Shown here piece by piece: positions 33,658-40,991 of a stretch of DNA of 64,000 nt (position 1 is its first letter; each line of letters opens with the position of its first letter). The notes under the pieces are model-generated. The model was not told where the DNA came from, made no database searches, and saw only the letters and a program-made list of their open reading frames with translations. The DNA is taken from NCBI GenBank assembly GCA_022842935.1, contig JALHOP010000001.1, forward strand, positions 434,001 to 498,000, written 5' to 3'. The position numbers were made by a program, and so were the translations under genes. This stretch comes from Myxococcota bacterium. GTDB lineage: Bacteria > Myxococcota > XYA12-FULL-58-9 > JALHOP01.

Positions 33658-35389
33658 CTCCACGCGGGAAAATGCCGTGACGCTGCCGCTTCGCCGTTCG
33701 CGCGTCGGCACGTCGTTTTTTGGTTTCGCTGGAGACAAGGCGCCCGCGCATCAGGTCGAGCTTCACCCCGATCACCTCATCGTGCCGGCGGGCCACCTCA
33801 GTACCCGGCGCGTCGAGATACCGCTCGACCAGGTTACCGGTCTGCGTATCGTGCCCGAGTTGGCGCGTTCGCTCCTCACCATCGAGGCCGGCGCGCGTGT
33901 CTTCAATCTCGGCTTCGGGGGAAGAGCCGCGCTTCAGGCGGCGCGCAGCTTCGTCACGGCGACGCGCGACCGCATAGGGAGCCAGCCGCACGGTGATCTC
34001 ACCCTCCAGCGTATCGCGGCACGCGAGGCGGAGGTCGAGGCGCTTGTCGCGCACCGCGCACGCTTCGCTTGGCTCGTCGTGCCACTGCTGTTCGCTGCGT
34101 ACTTCGCGCGGCTTGGTCTCGCTGAAGCGGTCTTCGACTTGGACTACTTCGGCGCCAGCGCTCGCGCATGGCTTGCGGCGGGCGAGCTCTATCGCCTCGT
34201 GACTGCCGCCTGGCTGCACGCGAATCTCTGGCACATCGGTGGCAACCTCGTCGCCATCGTATGGTTGGGCTACGCCGTCGAGCGAGCGCTCGGTGTGTCG
34301 CGTCTCATCCTCATCATGACCGCAGCGACCCTCGGCAGCGCGCTCGGCTCGACCTGGCTCACCTTCGGGCACACGATCGGCGCTTCGGGGGTCGGCATGG
34401 GGCTTGCGGCCGGCTTCGCCGTTGTCGCCATCATGTATCGGCGCGAGCTACCGCGGCCGATCGCACGCCCCGCGTGGTGGTGGATGGTCTTCGTTTTGTT
34501 GCTGGCGCCATCGCCCGACGGTCCCGGCCCGTCCGCCATCGACCACGCCGCACACGCAGGCGGTGCTTTCGGTGGTGCGCTCGCGGCTTACGTCTTGTGC
34601 GCGCGACGTCCGTTGTCACGGCTGCGGCGACCCGATCTACGTTGGCTTGCTGGTCTTGCGGTGCTCCTGCACGTCGCTGCCCTGGGCATGATGAGCTACC
34701 GCGTCGTCGTGACATCGCCGCTGGGAGAGCTCCAGCGCCTCACCGCACTCGTGCGCGAGAAGCGGCTTTCAGCGCACGAGGCAAACGCGATCGCGTGGGG
34801 CTTCGCCATCAAAAAGAACGTCGAGCCAAACCTTCTCCAAGCCGCCTTGCAGCTCGCGGACGCAGCGCTCCAAGTCGCCCCGCGCGACATCGGCCTCGCC
34901 GACACTGTCGCGACGTTGCATCATCGCACCGGCAGTGACCGCCGGGCCGCCGAGCTCGAAGCGCGCACCCTGGACGATGTCGCCGAGGCCTTCGACGCTA
35001 CCGGCTTTGCGACACAGCTCGCACGTTTCCTCGCGGCCGCGCCGCCTGTCCAGTCCGGCATCACCATTGAGGCGAGCGATCGTCAGGTAAGGGTGGCGTT
35101 CGCCGACAGCGCGCTCGGACTTGCCGAGTCCGGCGTGACCATCTACGCAGTGGCTCTGCGTCACGGTCGCATCGAAGGCCTCATCCGCTTGCGTCTCGGA
35201 GCTGGTCAACGCGAGCGCTACGTGAAGGTGCCAGCGCCGACCGACAGCATCTGGAATGCCATGAGCACGCCAATCGCCCCGGATGCCGACTACGGCATCA
35301 TGCTGGTGCGCAGCGGCTGCGGCTGCAAAGACGGCTCCTCCATGCTTAATGTCTGGGCGGTCAATCCCGAGGTTCTCGGCTGGCCATGA
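33644..35389 (+). CDS. Second tandem rhomboid protease, divergent paralogue
   Basis: A 581-residue paralogue of the preceding protein with the same layout: an N-terminal PH-like beta stretch (residues 35-115), a rhomboid core at about 140-320, and helical repeats and a beta-rich end with a CGC motif. Catalytic residues are kept: His197 and Asn201 in LWHIGGNLVA, Ser248 in TIGASGVGMG, and His304 in HAAHAGGAFG. It lacks the N-terminal hydrophobic pair of the first copy. ATG 33644 overlaps the first gene by 14 bp. mutM starts 9 bp after its stop. Both C-termini share the phrase [VI]AW or IMLV followed by a Cys-rich loop, implying common descent of the whole fusion. Confidence 0.9.
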   Translation: MDTPSSTRENAVTLPLRRSRVGTSFFGFAGDKAPAHQVELHPDHLIVPAGHLSTRRVEIPLDQVTGLRIVPELARSLLTIEAGARVFNLGFGGRAALQAARSFVTATRDRIGSQPHGDLTLQRIAAREAEVEALVAHRARFAWLVVPLLFAAYFARLGLAEAVFDLDYFGASARAWLAAGELYRLVTAAWLHANLWHIGGNLVAIVWLGYAVERALGVSRLILIMTAATLGSALGSTWLTFGHTIGASGVGMGLAAGFAVVAIMYRRELPRPIARPAWWWMVFVLLLAPSPDGPGPSAIDHAAHAGGAFGGALAAYVLCARRPLSRLRRPDLRWLAGLAVLLHVAALGMMSYRVVVTSPLGELQRLTALVREKRLSAHEANAIAWGFAIKKNVEPNLLQAALQLADAALQVAPRDIGLADTVATLHHRTGSDRRAAELEARTLDDVAEAFDATGFATQLARFLAAAPPVQSGITIEASDRQVRVAFADSALGLAESGVTIYAVALRHGRIEGLIRLRLGAGQRERYVKVPAPTDSIWNAMSTPIAPDADYGIMLVRSGCGCKDGSSMLNVWAVNPEVLGWP

Positions 35390-35398
35390 GCACCCCCC

Positions 35399-36223
35399 AT
35401 GCCCGAGCTTCCTGAAGTCGAAACCGTCCGGCGCACCCTGTTGCCGCGGGTCTTGGCCTTGCGAATCGATAGCGTGCAGGTGCGAGACGGACGCTTGCGG
35501 TCCGCGGTGAACGCGAGGCGCCTCGCGCAGCTTACCGAAGGCCGCGGAATCGTCGACGTGCGACGTCGCGCAAAGTACCTGCTCTTCGACCTCGAAGGTG
35601 ACGCTGTGCTGCTCGTGCATCTTGGGATGACCGGGCGCCTACGCTTCGTGAAAGCCAAAGACACGTTCGCCAAGCACGACCATGTGGTCTTCGCGCTCTC
35701 GAACGGTCTCGAGCTGCGGTTCAACGATGCGCGTCGATTCGGGATGGTTGAAGCGTTTCTCAAAGCCGAGGAAACCTCACACAAGAGCTTGCGGCACCTA
35801 GGTATCGAGCCTCTCTCCGACGCGCTCACGCCAAAGCGTTTCGCGGAGCTTGCTCGCGGTTCGAAGCAGCCCATCAAGAGCTTCCTCATGGATGCAACCA
35901 AGGTCGTCGGCGTCGGCAACATCTACGCCTGCGAAGCGCTACACCTTGCGCGCATTCACCCGCTCAAAGCCGCGGGCAAGCTCGACAGCGCCAAGTGGCA
36001 GCGGCTCACGCGCGAGGTGCGCGGCACCCTCGAGCGCGCCATCGTCGATGGCGGTACGACGCTGCGTGACTTCGTCGACGCCGAAGGCGTAACGGGCAGT
36101 TATGCGACGCGGCTCGCGTGTTACGGGCGCGAGGGCGAAACATGTCGCTGCGGCCGGGGACGCATCCGACGGGTCGTCACCGCGGGTCGCAGCACCTTTT
36201 TCTGCGCTGCTTGTCAGCGCTGA
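35399..36223 (+). CDS. mutM: Formamidopyrimidine-DNA glycosylase (Fpg), unusual zinc finger spacing
   Basis: Fpg removes 8-oxoguanine and other oxidised bases from DNA. Of 274 residues, the key ones are present: Pro2-Glu3 at the N-terminus (MPELPEVETV), Lys59 (RRAKYLLFDL), HLGMTGRL, NDARRFG, and Asn174 in VGVGNIYACEAL. The C-terminal zinc finger has Cys249, Cys251, Cys269 and Cys272, with Arg264 in TAGRST. The first pair is CxC (TCRCG) where the family has CxxC, one residue short. The gene begins 9 bp after the second rhomboid and was probably captured in that operon. Confidence 0.96.
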   Translation: MPELPEVETVRRTLLPRVLALRIDSVQVRDGRLRSAVNARRLAQLTEGRGIVDVRRRAKYLLFDLEGDAVLLVHLGMTGRLRFVKAKDTFAKHDHVVFALSNGLELRFNDARRFGMVEAFLKAEETSHKSLRHLGIEPLSDALTPKRFAELARGSKQPIKSFLMDATKVVGVGNIYACEALHLARIHPLKAAGKLDSAKWQRLTREVRGTLERAIVDGGTTLRDFVDAEGVTGSYATRLACYGREGETCRCGRGRIRRVVTAGRSTFFCAACQR

Positions 36224-36253
36224 GTGGAGGGTGAGTCACCCGCGAGGGGCCCT

Positions 36254-36838
36254 TCAACGGCGCAGGATGACGCCGCAACTGATCCGTGCCCCGGCGTTAC
36301 CTGCGGGTTGGCTGGCTAGATCGTCCGCTTTGGCATGCACAATGACGGCCCGGCCTACGATGTTGCCGCGCGCATGCTCGACTTGACCGATCGCGCCAAT
36401 CGAGCCCCCGACGATAAAAGCGCTAACCGAGGCCAGGCCATCGGCGTCGCTTACGATGTTGCCCATGTCGCCGACGTGGCTCGCGGGACCCGGTGCGCCA
36501 TGTTGCGCTTGCGTGGGGTTATAGTGATCACCAGCGGATGACCCATCTGGGGCGGTGCAATCTCCCCTGTCATGGATGTGGAAGCCGTGGGTGCGGTTGG
36601 GTGTGAGACCCTTCACGTAGCCCTCGACGCGAACGCCCCCATCGGTGGGGAAGAAGGCCAGCTCACCACTGACTCCGCTCTGCGCGAGAGGTGAGAGTGT
36701 GACCGAAGCTGCCGGATCGACGCGGCCTGCTTTGTCCGCCATTGTGGTGCCCTGCTCGGCAGCCCGGGGATGCTGGTTGTCGACCTTGGAGCAAGCAAGA
36801 CCCACGGTCGCAACCGCCGCGATGACGAGACAACGCAT
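36254..36838 (-). CDS. sodC: Superoxide dismutase [Cu-Zn], lipoprotein
   Basis: It disproportionates superoxide in the periplasm. The 194-residue precursor has a lipoprotein signal (MRCLVIAAVATVGLACSK, Cys16). Metal ligands are His87 and His89 (GFHIHDRGDC), His105 (GDHYNP), His113 (QHG), His121 and Asp124 (HVGDMGN), and His168 (VIVHAKADD). Cys94 and Cys188 form the expected disulfide. ATG 36838 has AAGGGGAATGT immediately upstream, a good ribosome site. It is convergent with mutM and divergent from a small membrane protein gene. Confidence 0.95.
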   Translation of the reverse strand: MRCLVIAAVATVGLACSKVDNQHPRAAEQGTTMADKAGRVDPAASVTLSPLAQSGVSGELAFFPTDGGVRVEGYVKGLTPNRTHGFHIHDRGDCTAPDGSSAGDHYNPTQAQHGAPGPASHVGDMGNIVSDADGLASVSAFIVGGSIGAIGQVEHARGNIVGRAVIVHAKADDLASQPAGNAGARISCGVILRR

Positions 36839-36918
36839 GACATTCCCCTTGAGTGCGTGAGCCGTGGCAAATAAGCGTACGAGCTGTAGTCGCAGCAAGA
36901 CGCAAAAGGGGGCTCGAC

Positions 36919-37218
36919 ATGATGCGCGCGGTGACCTGGTTTACGATGCTTGGTGCTCTCTTGGGCGCTGCCGTCGGTTCGATCTTCGGCTATCGCCTCG
37001 CGCTCTTCTGGTTCGATCCAGGCAACAACACCCACGTCCAAGCCGCATTGTGCCCGTGTCTTGCGAACGCGCAGGACGCGATTCACATGTTTTTCCGCTC
37101 ACAGGCCATTGGTTGCATCGTCGGCGTTGTTCTCTTCAACCTCATCGGATTGCTGTTCCGACGGAGGCTGCAGCAGCGCGCCGCCGCGCGCGGTGCCAAA
37201 CCCACCGCGTCGACTTAA
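36919..37218 (+). CDS. Small membrane protein with two hydrophobic segments
   Basis: A 99-residue protein from ATG 36919, which has AAGGGGG at a good distance. Hydrophobic segments are about residues 6-28 (TWFTMLGALLGAAVGSIFGY) and 63-80 (CIVGVVLFNLIGLLF). The loop between contains CPC. The tail is basic (RRRLQQRAAARG). The family is not recognised; the longer ORF from 36853 adds residues without signal character. Confidence 0.7.
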   Translation: MMRAVTWFTMLGALLGAAVGSIFGYRLALFWFDPGNNTHVQAALCPCLANAQDAIHMFFRSQAIGCIVGVVLFNLIGLLFRRRLQQRAAARGAKPTAST

Positions 37219-37281
37219 CGGGTCAAGGTGAGGCTTGCTGCCACCTTGGCGGCGTAAGCCCCCGAAACTACATGCAACTTC

Positions 37282-37986
37282 GTGGCCGAGGTCACGATAA
37301 CAGGCGGCGTGAAGTCGTCGCATGCGCGTCGGGTTTCTTCGTCTCCCGAGCCAACCGAGGTCCGCCTCGGTCAATCACCTCTGCCCGGGCGCCCGGCGAG
37401 CGATCTCGAGCGGTTGCGGCTGGGAGCTGCAGACGAGGCTCTGTCACGCGGCGCGAGGCTCAGCGCCGGTGTCTCTGCGATCGCGGACGGGACGTTTCGG
37501 GTCGGTCCCAAGCACACCTGGCATGCCATCAAGGCGAAGCCGTTGCGCTACGCCATGCTCCTCGGTGGCTTGGGCGCGGCGGGAGCGGGCCTCATGGCGG
37601 CTGGTGTCAATCCGGCGCCCTATACGATCGGCTTAAGTCTCTTGGTGTGCGGTTGGGCGACCTACTGTGCTCTGCCCGAGATGCGTAGTTGTCAGGGGCC
37701 CGATCGTCTGCGCAGCATTGGCGCCAACGCGTTGTGGCCGGCGGCGCTCTGCGTGGGAACCGCCGTGGGCGGACATCCATTGGGCATTGATGCGCCTTTG
37801 ACCAGCGCGGGGCCTACCGATCTTCTGAAAGCGGGGGCCCAGACCGTCGTCATCGGCGCGGATATGCCAACCATCGTACAGACTGTCCTCGATGTTCCCG
37901 AAGGTGCGCGAGCTCAGCGCAAGTTCCGCAGATGGTTGTTCGGCCGCGGACCTGCGAAGGCACCCGATAGCGCCGGTGAGTCGTAG
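37282..37986 (+). CDS. Uncharacterised protein with hydrophobic central segments
   Basis: A GTG start gives a 234-residue protein. The first 45 residues are polar and Pro/Ser-rich, and a central pair of hydrophobic stretches follows (YAMLLGGLGAAGAGLMAAG and YTIGLSLLVCGWATYCAL). The C-terminal half contains VVIGADMPTIVQTVLDVPEG and a basic tail (RAQRKFRRWLFGRG). No strong ribosome site is visible, and the start is uncertain. It precedes the two hydroxylase-like genes by 126 bp and may belong to the same unit. No family is recognised. Confidence 0.6.
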   Translation: MAEVTITGGVKSSHARRVSSSPEPTEVRLGQSPLPGRPASDLERLRLGAADEALSRGARLSAGVSAIADGTFRVGPKHTWHAIKAKPLRYAMLLGGLGAAGAGLMAAGVNPAPYTIGLSLLVCGWATYCALPEMRSCQGPDRLRSIGANALWPAALCVGTAVGGHPLGIDAPLTSAGPTDLLKAGAQTVVIGADMPTIVQTVLDVPEGARAQRKFRRWLFGRGPAKAPDSAGES

Positions 37987-38112
37987 CGACAAACTAGCGC
38001 TGCGCACGGTGTCAAAGACCGCGAGGTCGAGCGCCAGAGCGGCACCGCCTCCCGCCCTGCGCTGACGCACCGGGCACCAGACGTTCGCCGATACGCGTCG
38101 AGAGAGGCGATC

Positions 38113-39318
38113 GTGTTCCTCGGTAGCGTCATCCACCCGAATTCCTTCAATGCAACCGAGTCTGTTGCCGCCCAAGATGCCTTTGCCCAGATGCGTCGCG
38201 CCGCCGCGTTAAGCGGCTCGCGCTTCGTGAAAACGGACGAGCCCGATGCGGCGGCCCGCAGCGGGCTCGACACCTGGGCGGCGCGTCTCGCGCAGGCGCC
38301 AAGCCTCTCGGTGCTCGAGTACACCGGTCTGCTTTATGCCGCCCGCAACGGCACGCTCGCGGACGAGAAGAGCGCGCTCGAGACGCTCCGGCGGGCCTGG
38401 ACGCAGCTCACTTGCCTTCCCGCTCCGACGAACATCCTCGCGCGCCGCTTGCCGATGTACGTGCTCGCTGCGGCGTCTCGCGATGAGCGGTTGTTTCATG
38501 TGGCGGTGTTTCGCGGCGACAACGAAGCGCCAAGCAGCGTGCGTGGGTTGCGGGACATGGTCCCGAGCTATCGGCAACTCGCAATGGCCGCTGGGGTGGC
38601 TGGTGCCTGCGTGATGTCTCCCTTCGTCGGCGCGGCGTTAGCAGGTGTCGCCACGACGGTGCTCGTTTCGGCGGTGGCCGAAGCGGTCATGCACGACCAC
38701 GTCGGCCATGCGTCGCCCGAAACCATGAAGAAGCTCGAGCGCTTCCCGCGCGTCCACGCCTATGTAGAGGGGGCGCGCTATGCCCATGCGGTCGTGCACC
38801 ACGGCATGACCTTCAAGGACTACGTGACGCAGTTTCGCGATGAGGACCATCGAGCGCAGGTCGATGGCATCATCAAAAAGCAACGCGGTGAGAAGCACTG
38901 GGCCTATATCAAGAAGAACGGCTACGGGACCTCAATGGGCCTGCGGGCGGCCCTTCAGTACGTCGCGCCGTTGTCACCGTTCCTCGTTGGAGCCGCCGCT
39001 CTGACGGGCTTCAACCCAGCTTTTGTTCTGGGGATGCTTCCCGCGTTAGTCGCGTACCCTATGTACTCCGCGGCTGTGCATGACTTCTTGCACAAGCAAA
39101 TGGAGAAGGTGGAGATCACTGCGGGTCCGCTTATGCGGACATATCTGTCGACCGCGGTCGCGCGTCTCACCTCTCGTCAGCATTGGGACCACCACCGCGG
39201 CAGCCACCGCAACATGAATCTCAGTCCCGGTGCGATCGGCGACCTCGTGGTCGGCTCGTTCGTGCCCCTTAGTGTTCCCAAGCTCCTCGAGGTGCGTAGG
39301 CTGGAGATCGTGCGATGA
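38113..39318 (+). CDS. Membrane di-iron hydroxylase-like protein, copy 1
   Basis: The 401-residue protein starts at GTG 38113 after GAGAGGCG. Hydrophobic segments are about 155-195 and 285-320. The histidine boxes expected of the fatty acid hydroxylase/sterol desaturase superfamily occur in order: HDHVGH, HAVVHHGMTF (Hx3HH), HDFLHK (Hx3H) and HWDHHRG (Hx2HH). These would hold a di-iron centre for oxidising a lipid or similar substrate. The N-terminal 140 residues are extra and of unknown role. Its stop overlaps the start of its paralogue by 4 bp. The substrate is not predictable. Confidence 0.72.
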   Translation: MFLGSVIHPNSFNATESVAAQDAFAQMRRAAALSGSRFVKTDEPDAAARSGLDTWAARLAQAPSLSVLEYTGLLYAARNGTLADEKSALETLRRAWTQLTCLPAPTNILARRLPMYVLAAASRDERLFHVAVFRGDNEAPSSVRGLRDMVPSYRQLAMAAGVAGACVMSPFVGAALAGVATTVLVSAVAEAVMHDHVGHASPETMKKLERFPRVHAYVEGARYAHAVVHHGMTFKDYVTQFRDEDHRAQVDGIIKKQRGEKHWAYIKKNGYGTSMGLRAALQYVAPLSPFLVGAAALTGFNPAFVLGMLPALVAYPMYSAAVHDFLHKQMEKVEITAGPLMRTYLSTAVARLTSRQHWDHHRGSHRNMNLSPGAIGDLVVGSFVPLSVPKLLEVRRLEIVR

Positions 39319-40730
39319 TGCCGCCTCGCATCGTACGAAGCGCGACCGCGCCTCGCACCTTGCCCATGGTGACCGCGAGCTCCAACACGCGGTGCATGTT
39401 GCCGCAAGCAAGCGCTGCACCGGCTGCGCAGTGGGTGACACAGTACAGCGAGCATCTGCGCGCGGCGGTTGGGATCTCGCCTGCGATGGCCACGGGGGCG
39501 TTGCAGGCGCTTGCCGACGAGCAAGCCTTAGCGGTGCTGCGCGGCGTCGTTCTCGCGAAGGGGAAGCTCGACGGTATGAAGCCCGAAGTCATCGGCTGGG
39601 CACACGCGCTGGCTGGCAAAACCAGTCTGACCGTGATCGAGCACACGGCAGCAGCCTACATTGCGCGCTCCGGGATGTTCGCTGACGAGCCGGCGATCGG
39701 TGCGATTCTCGATGGCACGGTTCGCAGGAGCTGGTGCCGCCTTACCGGAAGTGACGCGGGCGATGCCTTTGGCCGCTTACCGAGACCCGTACTGCGCCGC
39801 GCGAGCCGCAAAGCACGTGTTTACCATGCGGCATCGTTTCAGCCGGCTTGTGGCCTGCGTCACCCGGAGGATCTGCGGGCCCGCAGGGAGGCCTCGAGTC
39901 TCCTGCGTAGCTACGTGCCTGAGAATAGCGACATTGCGGTTGCCACGGCTGCCATGCTCGCCATGGCGTTCACGCATACCGGCGCGCCGCTCATCGCTTC
40001 CGGTCTCCTGACCTTCGGCGTCTTCGCGCTAAGCGAAGCCATTTTGCATCGCTTCGCGGGCCACCAGCACCCGGATGGGTTCGCGCACTGGATCAAAAAT
40101 CCTATCCCCTCGGAAACCCCGTGGCTCAAGCGCAAGTTGCACGCCGCGCTTCATAAGGTACTCGCCCAGCCGCTCGAGCGGACACGTGTCTCACATGGAG
40201 TCGTCCACCACCACCTCACCTTCAAGTCGTTCACGCGCATGTTCGACAGCGCAGAGCACAAAACACGGGTCGATGCCTTCATCGCCAAGCTTCCGCCGAA
40301 TATCGCGAGAGGCATTACCGAGGAGCGTTACGGATCGACTCTGTCGCTTCTCGGATGTGTCCGTGTGTTGCGCTCGGTTGCCCCCCAGACCGCAGCGCTG
40401 GTTCTCGCCGGCGTAGCCTTTGGCGCGCCACCTATCAGTGCGCTGCCGGTCGCGCTCATCGCCCTTTGCTTCCCGCTATCGATGGCGCGGGTTCATCCGC
40501 AGCAGCATGTCGACAGAGACAAGGCCCAAGCAGAGTCGGGGCCGGCGGTACGACGCATTCTAGCGACGCGCTGGGCCGCCTGGTCGACTCGCAGCCACGA
40601 GCTGCATCACGAGGGCCCCTGCAACTACAACCTCGCCTTCCCTGGGGCTGACTCCCTGCTGGGTACCTACGTGGAGCCTAACCTCGAAGACCTCTTCCGC
40701 ATGGACGACGCGCGGGCGCACTACTACTGA
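39315..40730 (+). CDS. Membrane di-iron hydroxylase-like protein, copy 2
   Basis: A 471-residue paralogue of the upstream gene, aligned over its length. The His boxes are kept: HRFAGH, HGVVHHHLTF, HPQQH and HELHHEG. The shared block around VVHH-TFK and the final HxxHH region are the best conserved. The ATG overlaps the previous stop (ATGA), so the pair is probably translated together and may form a heteromer. The end of the gene is followed by the tandem repeats downstream of the sigma-factor gene. The superfamily call rests on the His pattern and membrane segments. Confidence 0.72.
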   Translation: MMPPRIVRSATAPRTLPMVTASSNTRCMLPQASAAPAAQWVTQYSEHLRAAVGISPAMATGALQALADEQALAVLRGVVLAKGKLDGMKPEVIGWAHALAGKTSLTVIEHTAAAYIARSGMFADEPAIGAILDGTVRRSWCRLTGSDAGDAFGRLPRPVLRRASRKARVYHAASFQPACGLRHPEDLRARREASSLLRSYVPENSDIAVATAAMLAMAFTHTGAPLIASGLLTFGVFALSEAILHRFAGHQHPDGFAHWIKNPIPSETPWLKRKLHAALHKVLAQPLERTRVSHGVVHHHLTFKSFTRMFDSAEHKTRVDAFIAKLPPNIARGITEERYGSTLSLLGCVRVLRSVAPQTAALVLAGVAFGAPPISALPVALIALCFPLSMARVHPQQHVDRDKAQAESGPAVRRILATRWAAWSTRSHELHHEGPCNYNLAFPGADSLLGTYVEPNLEDLFRMDDARAHYY

Positions 40731-40757
40731 AAGGCAAGTGTGTCCGCTCGCGAGGAC

Positions 40758-40982
40758 GTCATGCAATGAAGATGCGCCTAACTGATCTTTCGTCGCTCGC
40801 ACATGCGGCGCCTCGCGGCCTCAAGTGGCCGCGGGGGAAGAGGTCATGCAAATGAAGATGCGCCTAACTGATCTTTCGTCGCTCGCACATGCGGCGCCTC
40901 GCGGCCTCAAGTGGCCGCGGGGGAAGAGGTCATGCAATGAAGATGCGCCTAACTGATCTTTCGTCGCTCGCACATGCGGCGC
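40758..40982. repeat. Tandem duplication of the sigma-factor gene 3' end (2.6 copies)
   Basis: Units of 85 bp (40758-40842) and 86 bp (40843-40928, one extra A) are followed by a third partial copy (40929-40982) that runs into the real end of the sigma gene. Each full unit contains a copy of the last eleven or so codons plus stop (reading leftward R-M-C-E-R-R-K-I-S-stop) and a GC hairpin, CGCGGCC-TCAAGT-GGCCGCG (40814-40833 and 40900-40919). The copies are nearly identical, so the duplication is recent or kept by conversion. Confidence 0.9.
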
Positions 40983-40991
40983 ATCTTCATT
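40935..40991. repeat. Perfect 14-bp inverted repeat spanning the sigma-factor stop codon
   Basis: AATGAAGATGCGCC (40935-40948) is the exact complement of GGCGCATCTTCATT (40978-40991), with a 29-nt loop. One arm lies just after the stop codon and the other within the codons for L-M-K-M-R. In the sigma mRNA this would fold the last codons and stop into a hairpin. Confidence 0.85.

Noticed and set aside
40758-40982. Possible CRISPR array (repeats of about 86 bp)
   Set aside because: The units are contiguous, have no unique spacers and contain a copy of the neighbouring gene's end. This is a tandem duplication.
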